Assembly (NCBI RefSeq): GCF_039535095.1
Contig: NZ_BAAAWN010000001.1
Span: forward strand, 3,968,001 to 4,032,000
DNA from: Arthrobacter ramosus
Lineage (GTDB): Bacteria; Actinomycetota; Actinomycetes; Actinomycetales; Micrococcaceae
DNA length: 64,000 bases
Direction of reading: 5' to 3'
Notes under the pieces: model-generated
What the model saw: the letters and a program-made list of their open reading frames with translations, nothing else
Database searches by the model: none
Told to the model about the DNA's origin: nothing
Made by a program: the position numbers and the translations under genes
In this document: in pieces, positions 48,680-56,609 of the stretch
Position numbering within the stretch: the stretch's first letter is position 1
Layout of the letters: every line of letters begins with the position of its first letter

Positions 48680-49477
48680 CTATTGGCCGCCGGCCCTCGC
48701 CTTGAGTGCCTCGGGGATGAGGGCGCGGACTACTTCGGGTTTATCCGAGAGGACGACGACGTCGACCCTGCGGTTGAGCTCCATCAGCGCCTCGGTGGAA
48801 TCATCGTTGACCTGCCTGGCGGATCCGAACGCGACGGCGCCGATGTGCCCTGCCGAAATGCCCCCATGGTCGACGAGGTACCTCAGGACGTTGACGGAGC
48901 GCGCCGAAGAGAGCTCCCACGTGGAGGGGTACGAGGTGACGCCGTTGGCGGCATGGCCTTCGACCATGACCTCAAGGGCCGCCTTGGCCATGGGAGGTGC
49001 AATCATGCCAAGAACCTCGCTCGCGCGGGGCGTGAGTTCCGGCCGGTCGGGTTCGAAGAAGGTCTGCGATCCTACGAGTTTCACCGTGAGTCCGCGTTCG
49101 CTGATCTGGAACTGCACATTGGCACCCAGCCCCGCGGCGTCGAGCTTGGACTTCATCTCGTCGCGCAAGGCGGTGAGCCGGTCCGCTTCCTTGAGGGCCA
49201 GGTCCAGGTTGGAGAATCCCTGGGCGTCGGCGCTTGTGTATTCCGGCGGAACGACGGTCCCGGTGGCGGTGTCCACCTTCTGGCTGGCCACCGTGCCGAA
49301 ACCCGTGGCCAGCGAATTGCGGAGCTTGTCGAATTTGGCCTGGTCCACGGTGGACATTGCGAAGAGCACGATGAACATGCACATGAGCACCGTAACCATG
49401 TCCATGTAGGAAGCCATCCAGCGTTCGTCGACGTGTTCTTCCGCCGGAGGAGAACCGCGGCGGCGCCGGGACCTCAT
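48680..49477 (-). CDS. motB: Flagellar stator protein MotB
   Basis: 265 residues. One N-terminal TM helix holds the proton-carrying Asp26 (WMASYMDMVTVLMCMFIVLFAMS), followed by a periplasmic linker. The C-terminal OmpA-like peptidoglycan-binding domain (about 120-245) reads VEGHAANGVTSYPSTWELSSARSVNVLRYLVDHGGI and LNRRVDVVVL. It couples the stator to the wall. Its start overlaps the motA stop by four bases. In related operons fliL and fliM follow directly; here they do not. Confidence 0.95.
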   Translation of the reverse strand: MRSRRRRGSPPAEEHVDERWMASYMDMVTVLMCMFIVLFAMSTVDQAKFDKLRNSLATGFGTVASQKVDTATGTVVPPEYTSADAQGFSNLDLALKEADRLTALRDEMKSKLDAAGLGANVQFQISERGLTVKLVGSQTFFEPDRPELTPRASEVLGMIAPPMAKAALEVMVEGHAANGVTSYPSTWELSSARSVNVLRYLVDHGGISAGHIGAVAFGSARQVNDDSTEALMELNRRVDVVVLSDKPEVVRALIPEALKARAGGQ

Positions 49478-50301
49478 GCCGCCTTGGACGAAGCGAATTT
49501 GCCGGGGCGGGCTTCGTCGTCGTCGCTTTTCTTTGCGGATTTCGCTTTGCCGAGCCTGTCTGCGGGAACCATGGCACGGAGCCGTTCGGCGAGCAGGAGA
49601 GGCTGGGTCCCGTTTTGCACCGCCAGGATGCCCTCCATCAGGAGGGTCATCCGCTCGATTTCGAGCTCGGACAGTCGTTTGAGCCGCGAGGCGAACGGCA
49701 ACCAGATGAAGTTCGCGGACAACAAACCCCAGAGGGTAGCCACGAAAGCGGAGGCGATCATTGGTCCCAGATGATCCGGGGAGGAGAGGTTTTCAAGGAC
49801 GTGGGTCAGGGATACCACCGTGCCGATAATGCCGATGGTTGGTGCGTAACCGCCCAAGCTGGCGAAGAATTTGGCAGAGACGTGGTCGCTGCGCATTTTG
49901 GAATCGATCTCGTCTTCCATGAGGATGCGCAGCTCTTCAGCATCCGTACCGTCGGCGATGTTCTGGAGTGCCCGGGCCAGAAAGGGATCTTTCTCGTCCA
50001 CAGCCGCTTCTTCAAGCGATAGAAGACCCTCGCTCCGGGCTTTCTCGGCAAAGCCGATCAGCTGGTCGATACTGTCCTGCGGCTTGTCCGTCTTTCCCTT
50101 GAACGCTTTGGGGAGGTCCTTGAACGCCCGCACGGTGTCCCGGAAGGTATTCCCGGCCAGACCTACGGCCAGGGTGGCACCGAAAACCAGGACCATGGGC
50201 GCGGGAAGCAGGAGGGCCATGAGGTTGGCGTCTTCGAGGGTCACCATGGCGACCACCGAGCCGAAGGCCAGGAACAGGCCGATTATTGTTGAGGGATCCA
50301 T
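49474..50301 (-). CDS. motA: Flagellar stator protein MotA
   Basis: 275 residues. There are four TM segments (FLAFGSVVAMVTLEDANLMALLLPAPMVLVFGATLAVGLAG; FASLGGYAPTIGIIGTVVSLTHVLENL; GPMIASAFVATLWGLLSANFIWLPFASRLKRL). The large cytoplasmic loop has Arg/Glu residues that contact FliG, including a KARSEGLLSLEEAA segment. It forms the proton channel with MotB. It starts 3 bp after the flbD stop and overlaps motB by four bases. Confidence 0.95.
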   Translation of the reverse strand: MDPSTIIGLFLAFGSVVAMVTLEDANLMALLLPAPMVLVFGATLAVGLAGNTFRDTVRAFKDLPKAFKGKTDKPQDSIDQLIGFAEKARSEGLLSLEEAAVDEKDPFLARALQNIADGTDAEELRILMEDEIDSKMRSDHVSAKFFASLGGYAPTIGIIGTVVSLTHVLENLSSPDHLGPMIASAFVATLWGLLSANFIWLPFASRLKRLSELEIERMTLLMEGILAVQNGTQPLLLAERLRAMVPADRLGKAKSAKKSDDDEARPGKFASSKAA

Positions 50302-50304
50302 GGC

Positions 50305-50559
50305 TTACCTTCCGTCCGGGTCCGGTGTGCGCACGAGGCTCAAGGGATAGCCCGTCACGGTGGGGAGATCCTGTGCCCGCCGAAGAATATAGGCCCGGTA
50401 ATTCGCAATCAGTTCCACTACCTCCGCGAGGCCTTCCCGCACAACGTACGTAGCGCCGTCGAGCGTCACCAGGTGGGTGTCCGGGCTCTCGTGGATCCGT
50501 TCAATAATGTCCGGATTCACGGCAAAGCGGGTGCCGTTCAGGCGGGTGACAACGATCAT
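50305..50559 (-). CDS. flbD: FlbD family flagellar protein
   Basis: 84 residues. The Gram-positive FlbD signature is complete: MIVVTRLNGTRFAVNPDIIERIHESPDTHLVTLDGATYVVREGLAEVVELI. The C-terminal 25 residues are a basic/proline tail. The family is always in flagellar operons, normally just after flgE and before motA. Here nothing flagellar precedes it. It is unrelated to the Caulobacter transcription factor of the same name. Its function is unknown. A sigma-28-like promoter sits 56-82 bp upstream of its start. Confidence 0.92.
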   Translation of the reverse strand: MIVVTRLNGTRFAVNPDIIERIHESPDTHLVTLDGATYVVREGLAEVVELIANYRAYILRRAQDLPTVTGYPLSLVRTPDPDGR

Positions 50560-50614
50560 GGGCCGTTTCTGCTTTAGCTAGGGAGGCGCTTGTAGGAGGG
50601 CGGTTCAGTTCCTA

Positions 50615-50641
50615 CTGTCGGCCAGCGGCACGCTTGCGTTA
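50615..50641 (-). promoter_or_regulatory. Candidate sigma-28 (FliA-type) promoter of flbD-motA-motB
   Basis: On the minus strand TAACGCAA, 11 bases, then GCCGACAG matches the FliA form TAAAGTTT-N11-GCCGATAA at 4 of 8 and 6 of 8 positions with exact spacing. It would make flbD the first gene of its transcript, consistent with the absence of flagellar genes upstream. Confidence 0.5.
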
Positions 50642-50700
50642 GCTTGCAGCCGATCTGCGTCTCTCCAGCTACCCCATCAGCCCGGGTCCATCGACCGCGG

Positions 50701-51816
50701 TCAGGACTTGCGGACCAAGCGGGAAAGCGCCATGGGAAGCGTCAAAACCGCGACGGCGGGGACCACCAACCAGCTTCCCGCGACTCCCGCGGAGCTCAGC
50801 GCCGCGGTGACCGCGAAGGACGCGGCTACGGCAAGGGCCACCCTCCAGTCGTCGCCAATGATGAAGTCGTACCAGAACAAGCCGAACCGCTTCAGCGACT
50901 CCACCACCGAGGTCTTGCGTGGCCCTTCAGGAGGGGTCGCCCCGGCGGTCACGGTGCGGGTCCGCGCTGCGGCGGTTTCCGGATCAGCTGATTCCAAGGA
51001 TGCTCCCGCCGGAGAACCGCCGTCGGGGATGGCACCGCTGAAGCCCGGGTCGGAATGGCCTGGCGCGGACACCGCGGCGGGCGTTGCTTTGGACGGGCGG
51101 CGGCGAAGCACAAGCACGATCGCCAGCGCGATGACAGCCAAGGCCGGGATGATGACCAGGAGGGAAAGATCAGCCACGGGCCACACGGCGCCTGCACCCT
51201 CGGCGCCCCAAAAGATGCCGAAGCCCGTCAGCATGATGCCGACGATGAACTTCATGGTGTTCTCCGGCACGCGGGAAAGGGGTCCGCGCACGATGATCGC
51301 CGCCACGGCCACCAGGACAACTGCCGCTGCGGCGGTCCACGCGGCCAGTCCGAGTTGACCTTGGATGTTGCCGAAGGTGACCACGATGAACGCAACTTCC
51401 AGTCCTTCGAGCAGGACGCCTTTGAAGGAGAGGGTGAAGGCGTACCAATCGCTCACTCCGAAGCGGGACCCACCGGACGCGGACTCTGCCGCGGCAAGTT
51501 CCCGACGATAGATCTCGTCCTCGTCGTGGAGGGCCTTGTGACCACTGGCGCGAAGGATGGCCTTGCGCATCCACTGGAGGCCGAAGACAAGGAGGAGCCC
51601 TCCGACGAAAATGCGCAGGACGTCCAAGGGAATCAGGGCGATCGCGGGCCCGAAGACGATGACGACGGCGGCCAGGACAACCAGGCCGGCGCCGACGCCG
51701 GAAAGGGCTGAACGCCAGTCACGGGCCGTGCCTGCCGCCAGGACGATGGTGGCAGCTTCCACTGCTTCGACCAAACAGGCAAGGAAGACGGACAGCAGCA
51801 ACGCAGTGGTATTCAA
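50701..51816 (-). CDS. COG4280-type integral membrane protein
   Basis: 371 residues with about nine hydrophobic segments. The N terminus (ALLLSVFLACLVEAVEAATIVLAAGTARDWRSALSGVGAGL) has a Glu-containing first helix and the layout of the FTR1/COG4280 transporter-like family. A second Glu-rich helix (FKGVLLEGLEVAFIVVTFGN) resembles the REGLE-type motif of iron permeases and may bind a cation. A long cytoplasmic linker (Ala/Pro/Ser) separates off two C-terminal helices. It lies next to metal-linked genes, but that is not proof. The substrate is unknown. Confidence 0.65.
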   Translation of the reverse strand: MNTTALLLSVFLACLVEAVEAATIVLAAGTARDWRSALSGVGAGLVVLAAVVIVFGPAIALIPLDVLRIFVGGLLLVFGLQWMRKAILRASGHKALHDEDEIYRRELAAAESASGGSRFGVSDWYAFTLSFKGVLLEGLEVAFIVVTFGNIQGQLGLAAWTAAAAVVLVAVAAIIVRGPLSRVPENTMKFIVGIMLTGFGIFWGAEGAGAVWPVADLSLLVIIPALAVIALAIVLVLRRRPSKATPAAVSAPGHSDPGFSGAIPDGGSPAGASLESADPETAAARTRTVTAGATPPEGPRKTSVVESLKRFGLFWYDFIIGDDWRVALAVAASFAVTAALSSAGVAGSWLVVPAVAVLTLPMALSRLVRKS

Positions 51817-52011
51817 GGGTGTCGCTCTCTTTCGAAGTTGTAACCGCTGTTAGATCATCAACCTAATGATCGTGACCTTAGGCTCATAACAGATTCTACT
51901 GTTCTGGTGTATGAAAAGTTAAGGGCTGTCAACACCCCGCCCCTGACGCCTTTGGAAAGCCAGACGGGAGCCACAGAGTGGTGGCGGGGCGGCGGCGGAT
52001 AGAATCCGAAC

Positions 52012-52584
52012 ATGCGCCTTGCCGAATCGACCGATACTCCGGACGCGGGAGAGGCAGCCGAATGGCTGATCCTCGTCTATCGCGTCCCCTCCGAGCCCAC
52101 CCGGTTGCGGGCAGCGGTCTGGCGGCGGCTCAAAGGATTGGGCGCCGTCTATCTGCAAAACTCGATCGCAGCGCTCCCGAAGTCACCGGCAGCGGAACGG
52201 GCACTCCAGAAACTGCGCCACGAAATCCTTGACATGCCCGGAACGGCAATCCTGATGTCTTCCACCGTCATCGCAGGCGACTCCCACATCCTGAACCTCT
52301 ACCAATCGGCCCGCACCGATGAATACGACGAGATCGTTGACCGTTGCAAGGATTTTCTCGCCGGGATCGAGAAGGAATACCAGGCCAACCACTTCACGTA
52401 TGCCGAGCTCGAGGAAAACGAGGTCGACTACACAAAGCTCGTCAACTGGCTCGCCAAGATCCGGGCGCGTGACACCTTCCAGGCACCTGGTTCCACTGAG
52501 GCGGATGCCGCCCTGGCCCAATGCGCACAGGCCTTGGAGGACTACGCAAGCAGGGTCTACTCAGAAGAATCCGAGGCGCACTGA
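52012..52584 (+). CDS. ChrB N-terminal-domain protein
   Basis: 190 residues. The pattern WLILVYRVPSEPTRLRAAVWRRLKGLGAVYLQNSIAALPKSPAAERALQKLRHEI matches the N-terminal domain of the chromate-resistance protein ChrB, and the middle segment (YDEIVDRCKDFLAGIEKEYQANHFTYAELEENEVDYTKLVNWLAKIRARDTF) fits as well. The C-terminal enzyme-like half of full ChrB is absent, and no chrA transporter lies nearby. A role in chromate response is therefore doubtful; a free-standing sensor or DNA-binding relative is as likely. Confidence 0.75.
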   Translation: MRLAESTDTPDAGEAAEWLILVYRVPSEPTRLRAAVWRRLKGLGAVYLQNSIAALPKSPAAERALQKLRHEILDMPGTAILMSSTVIAGDSHILNLYQSARTDEYDEIVDRCKDFLAGIEKEYQANHFTYAELEENEVDYTKLVNWLAKIRARDTFQAPGSTEADAALAQCAQALEDYASRVYSEESEAH

Positions 52585-52673
52585 GCGGCACGTCCACTGC
52601 CCGCGTATTAGGTCATGTAAATCTTGCGTAATACATGTGATTCCGGTCACGATGGGGCATTCTGGATGGAAAT

Positions 52674-52692
52674 TTAGGTATGGCTAACCTAA
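52674..52692 (+). promoter_or_regulatory. DtxR/IdeR iron box upstream of the ferric-iron transporter
   Basis: TTAGGTATGGCTAACCTAA matches TTAGGTTAGGCTAACCTAA at 17 of 19 positions. It lies 71 bp upstream of the start of the iron-binding-protein gene, where an iron-loaded repressor would block transcription of the three-gene operon. Confidence 0.85.
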
Positions 52693-52762
52693 AGTTTCAA
52701 GCTGTGAGCCCGCAGTTCCTTCCCCCGGGCTCCCTTGGATTTGCTCGCAGAAAGAAGCCCTC

Positions 52763-53818
52763 ATGAAGATTCGCGCAAATGCGCTGACCGCCATCGCACT
52801 CGCCGCCACTGCAGCCCTCAGCTTGGCCGCTTGCGGCAACGGCACCGCCTCCTCCGCAGCCACCGACACTGCTACTTCCACTAAAGTGGCCGGCGAAATC
52901 ACCGTCTACAACGCCCAGCACGACACCCTGACCAAGGAATGGGTAGACGCGTTCACGAAGCAGACCGGCGTCAAGGTCACGGTCCGCCAAGGTTCCGACA
53001 CCGAGCTCTCCAACCAGATCGTCCAGGAAGGCGCGGCATCTCCGGCCGACGTCTTCCTCACGGAGAACTCCCCCGCCATGGCCCAGGTTGAGAACGCCGG
53101 CCTCTTTGCCGACATCGACAAGGCCACCGTGGACCAGGTCCCGGCCGAGTACCGTCCGTCCACCAACAAGTGGACAGGCATTGCTGCCCGCTCCACCGTC
53201 CTGGTGTACGACAAGACCAAGATCAGCGACGACAAGCTGCCCAAGTCAATGCTGGATCTGGCCAAGCCGGAGTGGAAGGGCCGGTGGGCCGCTTCGCCGT
53301 CGGGCGCTGACTTCCAGGCCATCGTTGCGGCCCTCCTCGAACAAAAGGGGGAGGCCGCCACCACGGAGTGGCTCAAAGGCATGAAGGACAACTTCAAGGC
53401 ATACAAGGGCAACAGCACTGCGATGAAGGCAGTCAACGCCGGCGAAGTCGACGCCGCGTTGATCTACCACTATTACTACTACGGCGACCAGGCCAAGACC
53501 GGCGAGAACTCCAACAAGGTCACCCCGTACTTCTTCAAGAGCCAGGACCCGGGCGCCTTCCTGTCCGTCTCCGGCGGCGGCGTGCTGAAATCCTCCAAGA
53601 ACTCCGCAGCTGCCCAGGCCTTCATCAAGTTCATCACCGGCAAGCAGGGCCAGGAAGTCCTCAAGAACGGCACTTCCTACGAATACGCGATCGCTTCCAA
53701 CGTGGACTCGAACGCTAAACTCGTTCCCATCAAGGATCTGCAAGCTCCCGCCGTGGATCCGGCCAAATTGAACTCCGCAAAGGTCACCGACCTGATGACC
53801 AAGGCAGGACTGCTGTAA
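52763..53818 (+). CDS. Ferric-iron ABC transporter substrate-binding lipoprotein
   Basis: 351 residues. The lipoprotein signal ends in LSLAACGNG. The mature protein has the FbpA/SfuA-type fold: VAGEITVYNAQHDTLTKEWVDAFTKQTGVKVTVRQGSDTELSNQIVQEGAASPADVFLTENSPAM, and the twin-Tyr iron site region AALIYHYYYYGDQAKTGENS. It captures Fe(III) outside the membrane and delivers it to the fused permease encoded next. The strong iron box upstream supports the assignment. It begins an operon of three genes. Confidence 0.93.
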   Translation: MKIRANALTAIALAATAALSLAACGNGTASSAATDTATSTKVAGEITVYNAQHDTLTKEWVDAFTKQTGVKVTVRQGSDTELSNQIVQEGAASPADVFLTENSPAMAQVENAGLFADIDKATVDQVPAEYRPSTNKWTGIAARSTVLVYDKTKISDDKLPKSMLDLAKPEWKGRWAASPSGADFQAIVAALLEQKGEAATTEWLKGMKDNFKAYKGNSTAMKAVNAGEVDAALIYHYYYYGDQAKTGENSNKVTPYFFKSQDPGAFLSVSGGGVLKSSKNSAAAQAFIKFITGKQGQEVLKNGTSYEYAIASNVDSNAKLVPIKDLQAPAVDPAKLNSAKVTDLMTKAGLL

Positions 53819-53822
53819 TTCT

Positions 53823-55433
53823 GTGACCACTGATCTATCGGCCCGCATCTCCCCGGAAATTCCCGGGGCTTCGGCGAGCACGACGACGGCGGGCAGGGGC
53901 AAGCGCCCCCGCCCGCCTTTCGGCGTTTCCGCAATATCCCTCCTGGCCGTGCTGATCGCACTGTTTTCGCTCATCCCGCTGGGGTACGTCGCTTACATGA
54001 CGGCCGCGACGGGGTGGGACACCGCCGTCGCGCTCATCTTCCGGCCGCGCGTTGGCGAGCTGCTCCTCAACACCGTCATGCTGGTGGTCTTTACGGTGCC
54101 CATATGCCTGGTGTTGGGAGTCGGTGGCGCGTGGCTCGTGGAGCGGACCAGACTTCGGGGACATCGCTGGTGGGCCGTGGCCCTGGCAGCCCCACTGGCC
54201 ATCCCGGCGTTCGTCAACAGCTATGCGTGGGTGACCGCAGTCCCCTCGCTGGAGGGCATCTGGTCCGGCGTACTCATCGCAACGCTGTCCTATTTCCCCC
54301 TTGTCTACATTCCCGCGGCGGCGACGCTTGGGCGCCTCGACCCCGCGATTGAGCAGTCCGCAGCCTCCCTTGGCTTGGGACCGTGGGCCATCTTCTTCCG
54401 GGTTGTCCTGCCTCAACTACGGATCGCCATGACTGGTGGCGCGCTCCTGGTGTCGCTGCACCTGCTGGCCGAATACGGCGCGTTCGCGATGATCCGCTTC
54501 GACACGTTCACCACCGCGATCATGACCCAGTTCCAATCCACGTTCAACGGCACCGCCGGGAACATGTTGGCGAGCGTCCTGGTGTTCTTCTGCCTCATCC
54601 TGCTCCTGGCCGAAGTCAGGAGCCGCGGTAACGCACGCTACGCCCGCATCGGTTCCGGCGCCCAGGCCAAGCCAACCAGGCTTCCTCTGCACCACTACCA
54701 GATTCCGTCACAGCTCGCCCTGCTTGCCCTCACCGTTTTGGCCTTCGGATTGCCGATCTTTTTTGTCCTGCGCTGGGTGCTGGCCGGTGGCGCCCGCGTC
54801 TGGTCAGCCGACGAATTCCTTCCGGCACTGCTCCAGACCCTCGCTTACGGCACCGCGGGCGCCGCGGCGACAATCGTCGTCGGCTTCCCCATGGCCTATC
54901 TGGCCGTGCGGCACCCGAGCTGGTTCAGCAAGATGCTGGAACTCTCCAATTACGTCACCAGTTCCCTGCCCGGCATCGTGGTGGGCCTCGCCTTTGTGAC
55001 CGTGAGCATCCGCATGGTTCCGGGCGTGTACCAGACGTCCGGGGTCCTGATTGCTGCCTATGTGCTGCTGTTCCTGCCGCGGGCCCTGGTCAACATCCGT
55101 TCCGGACTGGCCCAGGCCCCCAAGGAACTCGACGAGGCTGCGCAATCGCTCGGCAAGGCCCCGCTGGTGTCCTTCTTGAAAGTGACGCTGCGCCTTACAG
55201 CTCCGGCCGCCGCCGGCGGGGCTGCGCTGGTGTTCCTCGCCATCGTCAACGAACTGACGGCAACACTGCTGCTATCCCCCAACGGCACGCACACCCTGGC
55301 CACCGAGTTTTGGAGCAAGAGCAGCGAGATCGATTATTCGGGCGCGGCACCCTACGCCTTGCTCATGATCCTGTTGTCTGCCCCCATGACGTACTTGCTT
55401 TTCCAACAGTCCAAGAAAGTAGCCGGACAGTGA
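53823..55433 (+). CDS. Ferric-iron ABC transporter fused permease
   Basis: 536 residues with a GTG start 4 bp after the binding-protein stop. There are about 12 TM helices in two homologous halves, each with an EAA-type loop (FPLVYIPAAATLGRLDPAIEQSAASLGLGPWAIFFRVVLPQLRIAM and LPRALVNIRSGLAQAPKELDEAAQSLGKAPLVSFLKVTLRLTAP). This double-domain arrangement is typical of FbpB/SfuB/ThiP permeases. It passes Fe(III) through the membrane with the ATPase encoded next. Its stop overlaps the next start. Confidence 0.93.
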   Translation: MTTDLSARISPEIPGASASTTTAGRGKRPRPPFGVSAISLLAVLIALFSLIPLGYVAYMTAATGWDTAVALIFRPRVGELLLNTVMLVVFTVPICLVLGVGGAWLVERTRLRGHRWWAVALAAPLAIPAFVNSYAWVTAVPSLEGIWSGVLIATLSYFPLVYIPAAATLGRLDPAIEQSAASLGLGPWAIFFRVVLPQLRIAMTGGALLVSLHLLAEYGAFAMIRFDTFTTAIMTQFQSTFNGTAGNMLASVLVFFCLILLLAEVRSRGNARYARIGSGAQAKPTRLPLHHYQIPSQLALLALTVLAFGLPIFFVLRWVLAGGARVWSADEFLPALLQTLAYGTAGAAATIVVGFPMAYLAVRHPSWFSKMLELSNYVTSSLPGIVVGLAFVTVSIRMVPGVYQTSGVLIAAYVLLFLPRALVNIRSGLAQAPKELDEAAQSLGKAPLVSFLKVTLRLTAPAAAGGAALVFLAIVNELTATLLLSPNGTHTLATEFWSKSSEIDYSGAAPYALLMILLSAPMTYLLFQQSKKVAGQ

Positions 55434-56596
55434 CCGAACAATCCCCCTCAAGGCTTCCGTCACCCCGCATAGCGGCTTCGGTGGCTCCCACCACCAACAC
55501 ACATCTGGACATCGCCGAGGTCACCAAGAACTTCGGCTCGCAGGCCGTGCTGAAGGGCGTGAACCTCTCCGTGGCCAAGGGTGGAACCACCGCCATCGTC
55601 GGGCCTTCCGGTTCCGGCAAGACCACCCTGTTGCGCTTGATCGCCGGCTTTGAACACCCGGACACCGGTTCGATCAGCCTGAGCGGAAACAAGGTAGCCG
55701 GGAACGGGATCTGGGTACCCGCCCACAAGCGGCATGTTGGCTATGTTGCCCAGGACGGCGCGCTCTTCCCGCACCTTACGGTGGGGCAAAACATCGCGTT
55801 CGGGCTGGACAAGTCAGCGCTCGACGGCGGCCGGCGCGCCGTGAAGACGCGCGTCCAGGAGTTGCTCGACATGGTTTCCCTCGATGCAGACATGGCAAAG
55901 AGGCGGCCCCACCAACTCTCGGGAGGCCAGCAGCAACGGGTGGCACTCGCCCGGGCCCTGGCCCGCGAACCGCAACTCATGCTGCTCGACGAACCGTTCT
56001 CCGCGCTCGACGCAGGCCTCCGCGTGGCCACCCGGCGCGCCGTAGCGAAGGTCCTGAACGAAGCCGGGGTCACCACCATTTTGGTGACGCACGATCAAGC
56101 CGAGGCCCTGTCCTTCGCGGATCAAGTGGCGATCATGCGCGGCGGCAAGCTGGCGCAGATCGGCAACCCGTTCGTTGTGTACACGCGCCCCGCAGACCGG
56201 GCAACGGCCGAATTCCTCGGCGATGCCGTCATCCTGGACGCGTGGATGGAAGGCTCCCTGGCCACGTGTTCCTTGGGAGGCATACCCGTACGCCGTCCCC
56301 CGGCACAGGGCCTCGTACAGTTGATGCTCCGCCCGGAACAGATCCGGATTGCGCCCGATGGTCCCATCCGCGGCGTCGTGGTTGATACCGACTACTTCGG
56401 CCCGGAGACCACGGTGCGCATCAAGCTCGCTCCGCGCGTTGCGGCGGCCGGCGCATCCTTGGTCTACCCGGGAGGTGGCGAAATCATCACCATCCGGCAC
56501 TGGAACGCTTCCATCACCAAGCCCGGCACGGAACTGTGCCTCCGCGTGGTGGGCGAAGGCGTGGCGTTCCCTGTGGAGGATTTGGCTGGCACCTGA
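55430..56596 (+). CDS. Ferric-iron ABC transporter ATP-binding protein
   Basis: 388 residues with a GTG start at 55430 that overlaps the permease stop (GTGA). Motifs: Walker A GPSGSGKTTLLR, Q-loop GYVAQDGALFPHLTVGQNIAFG, signature LSGGQQQRVALARALA, Walker B LMLLDEPFSALD and switch His in LVTHDQAEAL. A C-terminal TOBE-type regulatory domain (VQLMLRPEQIRIAPDGPI...) is as in FbpC. It powers the iron transporter. It is the last gene of the operon, with an insertion sequence 13 bp after its stop. Confidence 0.94.
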   Translation: MTEQSPSRLPSPRIAASVAPTTNTHLDIAEVTKNFGSQAVLKGVNLSVAKGGTTAIVGPSGSGKTTLLRLIAGFEHPDTGSISLSGNKVAGNGIWVPAHKRHVGYVAQDGALFPHLTVGQNIAFGLDKSALDGGRRAVKTRVQELLDMVSLDADMAKRRPHQLSGGQQQRVALARALAREPQLMLLDEPFSALDAGLRVATRRAVAKVLNEAGVTTILVTHDQAEALSFADQVAIMRGGKLAQIGNPFVVYTRPADRATAEFLGDAVILDAWMEGSLATCSLGGIPVRRPPAQGLVQLMLRPEQIRIAPDGPIRGVVVDTDYFGPETTVRIKLAPRVAAAGASLVYPGGGEIITIRHWNASITKPGTELCLRVVGEGVAFPVEDLAGT

Positions 56597-56609
56597 TGCC
56601 GGCCCGCCT

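Noticed and set aside
51840..51880. Possible iron box (TTAG...AACCTAA) upstream of the COG4280-type gene
   Set aside because: Only about 8 of 19 positions match the DtxR/IdeR consensus when aligned properly; not better than chance in this AT-richer spot.
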